In this document: one piece after another, positions 20,669 to 30,985 of the stretch
How positions within the stretch are numbered: the stretch's first letter is position 1
How the letters are laid out: each line of letters starts with the position of its first letter
From: CAVSRC01 sp963782045
GTDB taxonomy: Bacteria; Pseudomonadota; Alphaproteobacteria; Rhizobiales; Kaistiaceae
Reading direction: 5' to 3'
Length of the DNA stretch: 64,000 nucleotides
Assembly: GCA_963782045.1 (NCBI GenBank)
Contig: CAWAIR010000018.1
Coordinates: forward strand, 186,001 to 250,000
The notes under the pieces: generated by a model
Told to the model about the DNA's origin: nothing
Databases searched by the model: none
The model's input: only the letters and a program-made list of their open reading frames with translations
Made by a program: the position numbers and the translations under genes

Positions 20669-21489
20669 CTAGTCCAGCGGCAGGTCGATGATCATGCCGT
20701 CATGGGCCGGCTCGACGCCCTCCGGCAGCTCGCGTTTCAGCGTGGCGTAGTCGAGGTCGATGTGCATGTGGGTCAGCACCGCGCGGCGCACGCCGAGCCG
20801 CCGGCTCCAGTCGATGGCCTCGCTCACACTGAAATGGCTCGGGTGCGGCTTCGGTAGCGCAGCGCGTCGACGATCCACACATCAAGGTCGGCCAGATGCC
20901 GCAGCGAGGCTCTCCGGCACGTCGCTGACGTCGCGGCGAATACGCCAGACCGCCGACGCGCAGCCCGATCGAGTCGATATCGCCGTGGAGCTGGCGGAAC
21001 GGCGTCACGGTCAGCGGCCCGCCGGCGCCGGCGACGGTCAGCGGCGCGCCCACCGCCATCGGATGATGTTTCAGGATCGGCGGATAGTAGCTGCCGGGCG
21101 GCCGCGCGAAGCAGTAGCCGAAGGCGCGTTCGAGATGCGCCCGGGTTTTCGTCGTCGGCATAGATGTCGACCAGCCGCTGCGTGGTACTGCCAGAAGGCG
21201 CTGAGATCGTCGATGCCGTGGATATGGTCGGCATGGGCGTGCGTGTAGATCACCGCGTCGAGGAAGCCGACGTCGGCCGCCAGCAACTGGGCGCGCATGT
21301 CCGGGCCGGTATCGACCAGCACCCGCGTCGGCGTGTCGCCGGCATCGATACCGCTCGAGCAGCAGCGAACAGCGCGTGCGCCGGTTGCGTGGCTCGTTGC
21401 GGGTCGCAGGCGCCCCAGTCGTTGCCGATGCGCGGCACGCCCGGCGACGAGCCGCAGCCCAGGATCGTGGCCCGCAGACGGGCGCTCAC
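20669..21489 (-). CDS. MBL-fold metallo-hydrolase (PhnP-like phosphodiesterase; many frameshifts)
   Basis: The gene has the N-terminal signature ATILGCGSSPGVPRIGNDWGACD, the metal motif THAHADHIHGIDDL, then LSAFWQY, GGLAYS and the C-terminal LTHMHIDLDYATLKRELP. These are the marks of the PhnP/cyclic-phosphate phosphodiesterase branch of the beta-lactamase fold. The pieces are spread over all three frames, with breaks near 21360, 21185, 21145, 20935, 20905 and 20840. Start is GTG 21489, whose GTGA overlaps the end of tatD. The tatD-metallo-hydrolase pair directly after metG is conserved in Rhizobiales. Confidence 0.8.
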
Positions 21490-22269
21490 GCCTCGCGGTA
21501 CCTTGTTGAAAAGACGGAAGAAATTGTCGCTGGTCGCGGCCGCCAGGGCTTCGTAGCTGATGCCCTTGACCTCGGCCAAAACCTTAGCGGTTTCAACGAC
21601 ATAGGCCGGTTCGTTGCGCGTTCCGCGGTGCGGCGGCGGCGCCAGGTAGGGCGCGTCGGTCTCGACCAGCAGCCGGTCGAGCGGGATTTCCGCGGCGATG
21701 GCGCGGAGCTCCTCGGAGCGCTTGAAGGTGAGGATGCCGGAAAAGGAGACGTGGAGGCCGAGCTCGACGCCGGTCATGCGCGAGCTCGCGGCCGGACGAG
21801 AAGCAGTGGAGAATGGCGGGGAAGGCCCCCTTCCCCATTTCGTCGCGCAGGATTTCGCGCCACGTCGGCATCGGCGTCGCGGGCGTGGATAACCAGCGGC
21901 AAGCTGGGTCATGCGCGCCGCGGCGATGTGGCGGAGAAAGCCCTCGCGCTGCGCCTCGCGGGGCGAATTGTCGTAGTGGTAGTCGAGCCCGGCCTCGCCG
22001 ATCGCCACCACCGCCGGATCGTCGGCGATGCGCGCCAGGTCGTCGGCGGTGACGTCCGGCTCGTCGGCGGCGTTGTGCGGATGCGTGCCGATCGAGCAAC
22101 AGATGCGCTCGTAGCGCTCGGTGATCGCCTTGAGGCCCGCGAATTTCGCCACCCGCGTCGAGATCGTCACCATGGTGCCGACGCCGGCGTCACGGGCGCG
22201 CGCGACGACCGCGTCGCGGTCGGCGTCGAAATCGGGAAAATCGAGATGGCAGTGGCTGTCGACGAGCAT
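21486..22269 (-). CDS. TatD family metal-dependent hydrolase (frameshifted)
   Basis: TatD-type DNase/amidohydrolase-fold protein. It starts MLVDSHCHLDFPDF (metal HxH) and continues with GTHPHNA, AIGEAGLDYHYD (metal Glu), the catalytic region LHCFSSG, and the end VETDAPYLAPPPHRGTRNEPAYV. Breaks occur near 21900, 21870, 21795 and 21495. With the last one repaired, translation ends at 21486 (NKVPREA-like end), overlapping the metallo-hydrolase GTG. The upstream cation transporter frame runs into this ATG with no stop (see findings). Confidence 0.85.
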
Positions 22270-23216
22270 GCGGCCGTGGGAATGGGCGTGGGCGTGCATG
22301 TGCGCCTCGGAGCTGGGCGCGACATGACTGTCGGCGCAATCGCCGCGCTCGATCTCGACCGTGGCATGGGCGACGCCGAAGCGCGCGTTGAGGCGGCTCT
22401 TGATCGCGACGACGGTGCTGTCGGCGTCGGCGGCCTCGCAGATGCGGGCGTGCAGCGTCACCATCGGCCGCTCCTGGGTGATCGACCAGGCGTGGACGTG
22501 ATGGACGTCCTCGACGCCGGCGATGTTTGCCTGCAGGTCGACGGCAATCTCGGCGACCGCAGGCCGGCCGGCGCGCCTTCGAGCAGGATGTGGGCGGAAT
22601 CGCGCACGACGTGCCAGGCGCTCCTCGAGGATGATGACCGCGACCAGCACCGAGATCAGCGGGTCGGCGGGCGTCCAGCCGGTCGTCATGATGACGATCG
22701 CCGCGACGATGGCGCCGGCCGAGCCGAACAGGTCGCCGAGGACGTGGACCATGGCGCCGCGCACGTTGAGGTTCTCGCGGTCGGCGCCGTGCAGCAACAG
22801 GAAGATGCCGATGTTGACCAGCAAGGCCGAGCGTGGCGATGCCGAGCATGGTGCCGCCGAGCACCGGCTCCGGCGACATCAGGCGGCGCGCCGCTTCGAT
22901 GACGATCCCGCCGGCGATGACGAACAGCACCAGTCCGTTGCCGAAGGCGACCAGCACCTGCAGCCGCTCGAAGCCGTAGGTGCGCTTGCGGTCGGCCGGC
23001 CAATGCGAGAAGCGGAAGGCCAGCCAAGCCAGCAACAGGCCGGCGAAATCGGTGAGCATGTGGCCGGCGTCGGCGAGCAGGCCAGCGAGCCGGCGAACAG
23101 CCCGCCGGCCGCCTCGATCAGCATGAAGCCGCCGGTGATGAGCGCCGCCCAGAACAGCGGCGCTCGTTGTCGCCGTGGCTGTGGCTGTGTCCGCCGTGGC
23201 TGTGGTCGTGTGTCAT
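22270..23216 (-). CDS. Cation diffusion facilitator (CDF) efflux transporter (frameshifted; no stop found before tatD)
   Basis: The protein starts with a His-rich metal-binding tail (MTHDHSHGGHSHSHGDN). CDF membrane helices follow: FWAALITGGFMLIEAAGGLFAGS, a MLTDF..LLLAWLAFRFS segment with the site-A Asp, GFERLQVLVAFGN, RGAMVHVLGDLFGSAGAIVAA (H/D of the transport site) and GWTPADPLISVLVAVIIL. The cytoplasmic domain includes HHVHAWSITQERPMVTLHARI. It probably exports Zn2+, Co2+ or Ni2+. Frames break near 23160, 23075, 22825, 22610 and 22565. The frame then continues through another His-rich stretch (MHAHAHSHGR) straight into TatD. CDF genes are not usual between metG and tatD. Confidence 0.8.
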
Positions 23217-23236
23217 CGCTTCCGCGTCCGGCCGGT

Positions 23237-24799
23237 TCAGCCGGCTTGCCTGTCCTCGCCCTCAACATAGCGCGGGAATACAGGAACAGGTGCCGGTAAT
23301 ACTATTCCAGATGCAAGGCGCCCGCCTTTTCCGAGCGCCGCAAAGTCCCGCGCCTCCGGCGGAACGGCGAGCAGGTCGAGCAGCTTCGCCGCCGCCTCCG
23401 GCATCGCCGGCTGGGCCAGGATGGCGACCTGGCGCATCACCTCGGCGGTGACGTAGAGCACCGCCTCCATGCGCGCCGGATCGGTCTTGCGCAGCGCCCA
23501 GGGCGCGGCGGCGGCGAAATAGCGGTTGGCCTCGGCGACCACCGCCCACACCGCGTTCAGCACCTGATGGATCTGCTGGGTCTTCATCGCCTCGCGGCAG
23601 ACGCCGAGCAGCCCGTCGGCGTGGGCGAGGATCGCCTCGTCCTCGGCGCGTAAGCGCGGCCGCCGCCGGCAGCACGCCGCCGCAGTTCTTGCGCGATCAT
23701 CGACAGCGACCGCTGCGCCAGGTTGCCGAGGTCGTTGGCGAGGTCGGCGTTGATGCGGTTGACGATCGCCTCGTGGCTGTAGTTGCCGTCCTGGCCGAAG
23801 GGCACCTCGCGCAGGAAGAAATAGCGCATCGGGTCGCGGCCGTAGGCGGCGATCAGGGCGAACGGGATCGACGACGTTGCCGACCGACTTCGACATCTTC
23901 TCGCCGCGGTTGAACAGGAAGCCGTGGGCGAAGACCCGCTTCGGGCAGCGCGATCCCGGCCGACAGCAGGAAGGCCGGCCAGTAGACGGCGTGGAAGCGC
24001 ACGATGTCCTTGCCGATGACGTGCAGGTCGGCCGGCCAGTAGCGCCACAGCGGCGCGCTCTCGTCGGGAAAGCCGACGCCGGTGATGTAGTTGGTCAGCG
24101 CGTCGACCCAGACATACATCACGTGCTTGTCGTCGCCGGGCACGCGGATGCCCCAGTCGAAGGTGGTGCGCGAGATCGACAGGTCCTTGAGCCCGCCGTT
24201 GACGAAGCTCGCCACCTCGTTGCGGCGCTCGTCCGGCCCGATGAACTCCGGGTGCGCTTCGTAGTGCGCGAGCAGCCGGTCCTGATAGGCGGAGAGGCGG
24301 AAGAAGTAGCTCTCCTCCTCGACCCACTCGACCGGCGTGCCCTGCGGGCCGACGCGAACGCCGTCGTCCTTCACCACCGTCTCGGATTCGGCGTAGTAGG
24401 CCTCGTCGCGCACGGAGTACCAGCCGGCGTAGGTGTCCTTGTAGATGTCGCCGTTCGCCTCCATGCGCCGCCAGATCTCCTCCGACGAGCGGTGGTGGCG
24501 CTCTTCGGTCGTGCGGATGAAGTCGTTGTTGGAGCAGCCGAGCGCGGCGACCATCTCCTTGAACAGCGCGCGCGTTGCGGTCGGCGAGCGCGCGCGGCTC
24601 CAGGCCCTCGCGCTGGCGCCGTCTGCTTCATCTTGATGCCGTGCTCGTCGGTGCCGGTCAGGAAATAGACGTCGTAGCCGTCGAGCCGCATGAAGCGGGC
24701 AATCGCGTCGGTCGCCAGCGCCTCGTAGGCATGGCCGATATGGGGCGCGCCGTTCGGGTAGGAGATCGCGGTCGTGATGTAGAATTTTGGCGCTTGCAT
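23237..24799 (-). CDS. metG: Methionyl-tRNA synthetase (frameshifted)
   Basis: Class I synthetase that charges tRNA-Met. Visible marks are the start MQAPKFYITTAISYPNGAPHIGHAYEA with the HIGH motif, LTGTDEHGIKM, the long central region (e.g. AGWYSVRDEAYY, VWVDALTNYITGVGFP), KMSKSVGNVVDP (KMSKS loop) and the anticodon-binding helical domain (AAAPWALRKTDP). No C-terminal tRNA-binding EMAP domain is seen, as expected for the ~515-residue alphaproteobacterial form. Frames shift near 24620, 24570, 23935, 23870 and 23650. The next upstream gene is holB. Confidence 0.94.
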
Positions 24800-24882
24800 C
24801 GCCGTCTCGCCTTGTTGGATTTCGCGCGTGGAGGACAAATGAATGCCGGCAGCGCCGCGACATGCGGGGCCGTGAGGAAGCG

Positions 24883-25975
24883 TCACATTCGGGTCGCGCG
24901 GGCGAGGCTCATCAGGATCGTCAGGACGGTTCGTTTGCGGTCGAGGTTGTATTCGTCGGTCAGTGCCGACGAAGTGCGCAGGTTTTCCCACACCTCGGCC
25001 CACCTTTCAAGCGGCGCGGCGGCCGCCGCCGGGCGCAGCGGAATGCCGGTTTCCGGCTCGTTTTCGCCCCGCACCCGGCGGTTCAGCCAGGCCGCCGGGC
25101 AGGTCGAGGAAGCCGTCCCAGCCGTCGTCGTTGCCGCGCCCGATGACGCTGTCGGCGAAGTCGTGCATGGCGGCGATGTCGATGTCGGGCAGGCGGGAGA
25201 GCAGGCCGGCAAGCGCCCGGTAGGTGTCGATGCCGCCGTGCTCGGCCAGCAGGATCGCCCGCCGGAGGCTGCCGTCGGCGAGTCCGGCGGCCAGCGCCAG
25301 GTCGGCCGGCTCGGCCTCGGCGCCCCGGCAGTGAGCGCCGACAACGATGGCGTCGGCGGAGAGCGGCGCCAGATCCAGCCGCCGGCAGCGCGAGCGGATG
25401 GTGGCGAGCGCCCTGCCCGGCGCATGGCTGACGATCAGGAACAGCGAACGCGCCGGCGGCTCCTCCAGCACCTTGAGCAGCGCGTTGGCGGCGCTGGCGT
25501 TCATGTCGTCGGCGGGATCGACGATGGCGATCCGCCAGCCGGCCTCGCCGCTGGTCGTGCCGAAGAAGGAGACCGTGCGGCGGATTTCGTCGACGGTCAG
25601 CTCGCTCTTGTAGCGGCCGGTGCGCTCGTCCAGCGGCCGTTCCAGCACCAGCAGGTTCGGGTGCGCGCGGGCCATCACCTTGCGGAAGGCGGGATGGCTC
25701 GCCGGCAAGCGACAGGTCGGTGGCCGCGGCCACCGCCGGCGCCGCGGGATCGGGATGGGCGAGCAGGAAGCGGGCGAAGCGGTAGGCGAGCGTCGCCTTG
25801 CCGATGCCCTTGGGGCCGCCGATCAGCCAGGCATGATGCATGCGGCCGCCGCGATAGGCATCGAGCAGCGCGCGCTCGGCCGCCGGATCGCCGAACCACT
25901 CGGCGCGTTCCTCCGGCGCCGGCCAGCCCTCCACCGCGTCGAAGCGGAGGACGTCCTGGCGTCGGCCGCGGCCAT
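24883..25975 (-). CDS. holB: DNA polymerase III delta' subunit (frameshifted)
   Basis: Clamp-loader subunit. The N-terminus contains EWFGDPAAERALLDAYRGGRMHHAWLIGGPKGIGKATLAYRFARF (Walker A GGPKGIGKA). The middle contains WRIAIVDPADDMNASAANALLKVLEEPPARSLFLIVSHAPGRALATIRSRCR, the classic sensor/SRC motif. The C-terminal collar is partly out of frame. Breaks are near 25958, 25705 and 25080. The start at 25975 shares one base with the tmk stop (TGATG), so the two are translationally coupled. tmk-holB-metG is a standard operon. Confidence 0.9.
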
Positions 25976-26628
25976 CAGCCCTCCTGCCGCGCCGGGCGGC
26001 GCACGAGCCGCTCCTCGACCGCCCGCCAGATCGCCCCGGCCACCTCCGCCTTCGGGTGGCCGGCGTCGATCACCACGCAGCGCTCGGGCTTCGCGGCGGC
26101 GATGTCGAGAAAGGCCTGCCGGCGCGCCTCGTGCAGCGCGATGTCGTCGCGCTCGAAGCGGTCGGGCTCGGTGCCGGCGGCCGCCATGCGCTCGGCGGCC
26201 CGCGCCAGGCCGATCTCGGCCGGCACATCGAGGATGAGCGGTCAGGTCCGGCCGCGTGTCGCCGACCGCGACCCGGTCGAGCGCGTCGAGAAGGCCGGCG
26301 TCGGCGTCGGCCTGATAGACGCGGGTCGAATTCGATGAAGCGGTCGCAGAGCACCCATTGGCCGGCGGCCAGCGCCGGGCGGATGACGCGCTCGACATGA
26401 TCGGCGCGGGCCGCGGCGAACAGCACCGCCTCGCCCTCGCCGCCGAGCTGCTCGGCGAGCGCCGGAGAGCAGCAGCCGGCGGATCGCTTCGGCAGTCGGC
26501 GTGCCGCCCGGCTCGCGGGTCACGACCACGGTGTCGCCGGCGGCGCTCAGACGCTCGGCGAGCAGCCGGATCTGGGTGGACTTGCCGGCCCCCTCGCCGC
26601 CCTCGAACGTGATGAACCTGCCGGCCAT
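25975..26628 (-). CDS. tmk: Thymidylate kinase (frameshifted)
   Basis: Phosphorylates dTMP to dTDP. The P-loop is FITFEGGEGAGKSTQ and the substrate-binding TREPGGTP follows. In the next frames come HVERVIRPALAAGQWVLCDRF (the DR motif), DSTRVYQ, DVPAEIGLARA and a C-terminal helix. The lid region AAAGTEPDRFERDDIALHEA is intact. Frames break near 26465, 26330 and 26240. Repaired size is about 218 residues, normal. It lies 32 bases downstream of the D-Ala-D-Ala carboxypeptidase gene. Confidence 0.9.
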
Positions 26629-26659
26629 GATCGCGTTGATACAGGAGAGCGCCCGCCGC

Positions 26660-27870
26660 CTACCACCAGCCGAGCAGCAGCTCCTTCAGACCGTCAAGCG
26701 CGCGCTGCGGGATGGTGCCGCGCCCGACGTCGTCGTCGGCATAGACCGGCGCCTTGCGCAGCACGTCGTGGCCGAGCGTGATCTGCAGCTTGCCGATCTC
26801 CTGGCCGGCCGTCGACCGGCGCCGGCACCGGGCCCTGATAGACGATGCGGCCCTTGATCAGGTCGCGCGAGCCGCGCGGCAGGAACACGTCGACCCCGCC
26901 CTTGCCGATGAGGCCGACGCTGCGATTCGCTCGCCGCCGAAGACGCTGGCATCGGGCGATCACCTCGCCTTGCCGGAAGAGCTGCACCTTCTCGAAGGCG
27001 CGCAGGCCCCAGTCCATCAGCTTGCGCGCCTCCTCGGCCCGCTCCTTCTCGCTCTTGGTGCCGTTGATGACCATGATCAGCCGCTGGCCGTCGCGCACCG
27101 CCGAGGCGACCAGGCCGTAGCCGGAGTCGTCGGTGTAGCCGGTCTTGAGCCCGTCGGCGCCGATGTTCATGTCGAGCAGCGGGTTGCGGTTGTGCTGCCG
27201 GATCTTGTTCCAGGTGAACTCGGTCTCGGCTGAAGATCGGGTAGAACTCCGGAGTCGTCATAGATGATGTGCCGGGCGAGCCTGGCGAGGTCGAGCGCGG
27301 TCACGTATTCGTTCGGGTCCGGCAGGCCGGTCGCGTTGGTGAAGTGCGAGTTGGTCAGGCCGAGCTTGCGCGCCTCGGCGTTCATCAGGTTGGCGAAGGT
27401 CGCCTCGGTGCCGGCCATGCCCTCGGCGATGGTGATGCAGCCGTCATTGGCCGACTGGATGATGATGCCGCGCATCAGGTCGGAGACCTTGATGGTCGAG
27501 CCGAGCTTGGCGAACATGGTCGAGCCGCCGGAATTGGCGCCGCCGTTGCGCCAGGCGTTCTCGGAAACCTCGAACTCGGTGTCGAGGCTGAGCCGGCCTG
27601 CCTTGATGGCGTCGAAGACGACCGCGATGGTCATCAGCTTGGCCATGCTCGCCGGCGGCATGCGCACGTCCGCCGCCTTCTGGAAGAGGATGGTCTCGCG
27701 TCTCGGCGTCCATGAGCAGCGCGTGCTCGGCGCGCGTCTCGAAAGTTCTGCGCGGCGGCGTGGCCGACGCCCGAGCAGCAGGCGCCCGCGAGAGCCATCG
27801 TCAGGCGCCGCCAGCCGATACGCTGGCGAGAAATGGCGGGGCTCAGGAGCCCGGCGTTCGGCCGCTGCAT
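26660..27870 (-). CDS. D-alanyl-D-alanine carboxypeptidase, PBP5/6 type (frameshifted)
   Basis: Peptidase S11 that trims the terminal D-Ala of peptidoglycan pentapeptides in the periplasm. The start (MQRPNAGLLSPAISRQRIG...) carries a basic, hydrophobic signal peptide ending near AAAQNF. The catalytic triad motifs are visible: SMAKL (SxxK), SANDG (SxN) and LKTGYTDDSGYG (KTG). The C-terminal beta domain is split by indels. Breaks occur near 27740, 27700, 27250, 27230, 26940, 26815 and 26750. The last residues (LLLGWW, stop 26660-26662) are in a separate frame. It sits between rlpA and tmk, as in related genomes. Confidence 0.88.
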
Positions 27871-27983
27871 GATCGGCTCTCCGCTTTCCTGCCCCCTGTC
27901 GTGCATAGCAGCGCAGGCGCGGACAAATCAATCGCGCCGGGCATCAGTTTGGCAGACGAAACGGGGAAAATAGCCGGCCGGCT

Positions 27984-29142
27984 TCAGCGCGTGACGACGA
28001 AGGCGCCCTGCAGCCCGTTGGCCGCAGCCGCGTCAATGACCGCCTGCGGGCGGAACCGAACCGTCGGTGGTGACGGAGACGACCTGCAGCGTGCGCCCGC
28101 CGGAGACGCGATACTGCATGTCGGTCTGGCCGTAGCGGCCGAAGGCGGCGGCAACGCGCTCGGCGTTCTCGGACGTCGAGAAGGAGCCGAGCTGGATGGT
28201 GGCCGGCGTGCCGGCGGTGCGCGTCGCGGACAGTTCCTCAGCCTTGCGCGCCGCGGCGGCAGTGAGCGCCGTGGTCAGATCGTGGGTGGAAAGCTCGGTG
28301 GCGGCAGCCAAGGCCGGCGCCGGCGGGGCCGTTTCGGCATAGGAGCGGGTCAACCCGCTGCGCAGGATCAGCGCGCCGAGGTTGTCGGTGGGGTCGGCAT
28401 AGGCCGTGGTCACCGCTGGGGTCAGCGTCAGCGGCTCGCCGTCGGCGACCGCCGGCCTTAACTCCGGCTCCGGCGCAGGCGCTGCCGAGGCGACCATCAT
28501 GCCGGCCGTCGCCAAGCGGTTGTCTTCAAAGCTGGGCATTCCCCCGGCCGGTCCCCGGTAGGAGGCGACCAGCATCCGCTCGTCGCGCCCGTCCATGCGG
28601 GCCGGGCCGACATAGTCGACGCGGACCTTGGCGGTGCCTTCCTGCCTGAAGCCGAGCATGTCGGCGGCACGGGCGGAAACGTCGATCAGCCGGTCGTGGG
28701 CAAACGGCCCGCGGTCGTTGACGCGGACCACCAGCGAGCGCCCGTTCTCGAGATTGGTCACCCGCACATAGCTCGGCAGCGGCAGCGTCGGATGGGCCGC
28801 GGTCAGGCCGTTGACGTCATAGACCTCGCCGTTGGCGGTGAGCCGGCCATGGAAGGCGGAGCCGTACCACGAGGCCAGCCCGACCCTGCTGTAGTGCGGG
28901 TTGTCGCGCGGAATATAGGTCCTGCCGGCGACCCGATAGGGATGGCCGACCATGTAGTGGCCGCCGCCCCTGGGGACGTGGCGATTGGCAGCCACCACCT
29001 TGGGGCTGGCGGCGCCGTAGGTATCGGGGCTGAAATATTCCTTGGTCGCGGTGGTGATGCTGTTCGGGACGAAGCTGCACGATGCCAAAAGCATGGCAAC
29101 GCCGGCGAGCGCGAAACCGCGCAGGGCCGCAGCGCCTCTCAT
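27984..29142 (-). CDS. rlpA: Septal ring lytic transglycosylase RlpA (lipoprotein; frameshift near 28050)
   Basis: An envelope lipoprotein (signal MRGAAALRGFALAGVAMLLASC, lipobox LASC). The double-psi beta-barrel follows: RVGLASWYGSAFHGRLTANGEVYD and VRVNDRGPFAHDRLIDVSARAADML carry the RlpA-type catalytic Asp and His region. A C-terminal SPOR domain (TIQLGSFSTSENAERVAAAF) binds denuded septal glycan. One base too few near 28050 gives a premature stop at 28033. In the restored frame the SPOR domain ends ...AANGLQGAFVVTR with stop 27984-27986. A CtrA-type box lies 126 bases upstream of the start. Confidence 0.92.
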
Positions 29143-29557
29143 GCCCTCACAAAAGTGGTACGGCCGTCGACCGCCCCACCCCGCAATTCAAATTTGCCCG
29201 GGAAAGCCACCCGCGCCCCTCGTTACCGCCGAATCCCCTGCCACTGCCCATGAGGCGGCAGCATCTCTTAACGAGCCGTTAAGACTGACCCTGGCAGATG
29301 ACCAAAACATGGGGCGTTTTGCAAGTTGGCTCGCCGTCGCACGGGCATTTTTCCGCCAACAAACGGCCCAACTTGGTTTACGGCGGGGAATTGTGCGGTG
29401 CGGAAGGGATGCGACGGCTTGCCGCCGGCCGCGCCAACGGCGAATCAGGGTGCGGCGGTGCCCGAATTACCGTGCCGGGACGGCCGCGGGCCGTTCGCGG
29501 CCGATCGGCGCTTTTCCTGGTCCGCCCGGGGCCGTAAGAAGGCACTTGTCACAGGAC
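29143..29557. other. Intergenic space upstream of rlpA and of tRNA-Ser
   Basis: No protein gene is supported. It holds the TTAA-N7-TTAA site at 29268-29282, A/T-rich patches near 29280-29370 and the tRNA-Ser promoter area just before 29558. Short open frames on both strands show no recognisable protein. Confidence 0.4.
29268..29282. promoter_or_regulatory. CtrA-type box TTAA-N7-TTAA upstream of rlpA
   Basis: The sequence TTAACGAGCCGTTAA is a perfect TTAA-N7-TTAA, the full consensus of the alphaproteobacterial cell-cycle regulator CtrA, and forms part of a 7-base inverted repeat (29267-29283). In such GC-rich DNA a chance match is uncommon. It lies 126 bases before the rlpA start, and rlpA acts at division septa, so cell-cycle control of rlpA is a reasonable inference. 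Confidence 0.5.
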
Positions 29558-29647
29558 GGACGGGTGGCCGAGCGGTTGAAGGCACCGGTCTTGAAAACCG
29601 GCGTACCTGCGAGGGTACCGTGGGTTCGAATCCCACCCCGTCCGCCA
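29558..29647 (+). tRNA. tRNA-Ser (anticodon UGA)
   Basis: A complete class II tRNA: acceptor GGACGGG pairs with CCCGTCC, discriminator G, encoded CCA at 29645-29647, D-arm GGCCGAGCGGTTGAAGGC, anticodon loop CTTGAAA giving UGA, a long variable arm (stem GGTACC-type pairing) and T-loop GTTCGAATC. All stems pair. Confidence 0.96.
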
Positions 29648-29729
29648 GCCTACGCCACGCCACAGTATCCGGCAGTACTCTGTCCTATCCAGCGGTTGCC
29701 GGGTTTTGGCCTGAGTTTCCTCATCAGAA

Positions 29730-30845
29730 TCACGGCGTGGTGCGACATCCGCTCTCGGCTGCTCTCTCGATTGCGTCGATGATACGATGCACGGTGACTG
29801 CATCTTTAAAGCTCGGCGCCGTGCGGCTGCCCTCGCGCAGATCGCGAGCCATCCGAGCATAGACGCGGGCGACATTGCCCGGCTCCGGGTCCTTCGGCCA
29901 GCCGGAACGGTATGAAGCGGGAACGTTCAGCCGCCGGAACGTCTTCTCGCCCCCGCGTGCGCCCTTGAGGGAAAGCTGCACCATCTGCGTGTGACCCGAC
30001 GCCCCCGAAACCCGGATGTCACCCTCCGTGCCGTTGATCTCCCAGAACAGGCCGTCGCTGTCCCTCGCCGCGCCGCCGCGATAATGAATGGAGAGGGGCA
30101 CGCCGGATGCGAACACACCGCTGACCAGCACCTCATCAGGCGCCGATACGGGCAGCGTTTCTCCCGTATCGATCGCGAGTGCAGTAGGTCGCCGGACGGC
30201 CAATACCGAAGACACTTCCGCGACTTCACCGAGCACGTCTCCGAGAGCCGCCAGTGTATGGCCCACCGGGATGGTCAGCAGCGTGGCACCGTTGGCGCGG
30301 TCCAGCAAATAAGCCCAGGTCTTCTTGTCGGGAATGCTGCCGCCTCCCTGCAAAGCGCCACCCCGTGCAACCAGCGTGGTCGAAAGCACATCGCCGACGA
30401 AGCCGTCCGCGATTAGGTGTCGCAGATATTCGATTTCCGGAGCGACACGCGCCTGGGTTCCGACCACGCCCAGCACCCCTTTCGCCTGCGCGAGCGCAGC
30501 CATTTCCTTGGCTTCGATGAGCCCATTCCCAAGCGGCCATTCGCAATAGACGTGCTTGCCCGCGGCGATCGCGGCTCTCACGATCTCCAAGTGAGGAGGC
30601 ACCTTCACCGCCACGGTGACGATGTCGACCTCTGGAGCCGCGATCAGTTCAGCGACGTTGGCAAAGGCTCTCGGCAGGCGGGTCGCGGCGGCAGCCGCCT
30701 CCGCGCTGGTTTTGGTCGTATTGGCGACGCCGATGATTTCGAAGGTGTCGGACAGAGCGCGGAGAGCGGGAATGTGGCCTCGTGCGGCCCAACTCCTGCC
30801 CGGCTCCACGCCGATGATGCCAACCCCGAAGCGTTGTCCTGGCAT
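29730..30845 (-). CDS. Gfo/Idh/MocA family oxidoreductase
   Basis: 371 residues. The N-terminal Rossmann fold binds NAD(P) (FGVGIIGVEPGRSWAARGHIPALRAL, VANTTKTSAEAAAAA), followed by the EWPLGNGLIEAKEM segment. Here the usual EKP motif of sugar dehydrogenases is EWP, as in Gal80-like and galactose dehydrogenase-like members. The C-terminal alpha/beta domain is intact. The substrate cannot be told; a sugar or inositol derivative is likely. A LysR-type regulator is transcribed divergently from the shared 140-base promoter region and may control it. Confidence 0.85.
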   Translation of the reverse strand: MPGQRFGVGIIGVEPGRSWAARGHIPALRALSDTFEIIGVANTTKTSAEAAAAATRLPRAFANVAELIAAPEVDIVTVAVKVPPHLEIVRAAIAAGKHVYCEWPLGNGLIEAKEMAALAQAKGVLGVVGTQARVAPEIEYLRHLIADGFVGDVLSTTLVARGGALQGGGSIPDKKTWAYLLDRANGATLLTIPVGHTLAALGDVLGEVAEVSSVLAVRRPTALAIDTGETLPVSAPDEVLVSGVFASGVPLSIHYRGGAARDSDGLFWEINGTEGDIRVSGASGHTQMVQLSLKGARGGEKTFRRLNVPASYRSGWPKDPEPGNVARVYARMARDLREGSRTAPSFKDAVTVHRIIDAIERAAESGCRTTP

Positions 30846-30985
30846 GATGTTCGGTGCTTTTTCACTCGGCTTTGGTTTTCGCCGTTGAGACGATCCGGAA
30901 AATGGTTTCGGCTAGAAAAATTACGCCTCTGCGATCTATGCGAAAACTCTATATATATGCCGCTGATCTTTGAGATTTTGCACAG

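Noticed and set aside
20669..28050. Reading the broken genes as real pseudogenes or as programmed frameshifting
   Set aside because: Too many breaks, in essential genes, without slippery heptamers or stimulatory structures. The motifs on both sides remain perfect.
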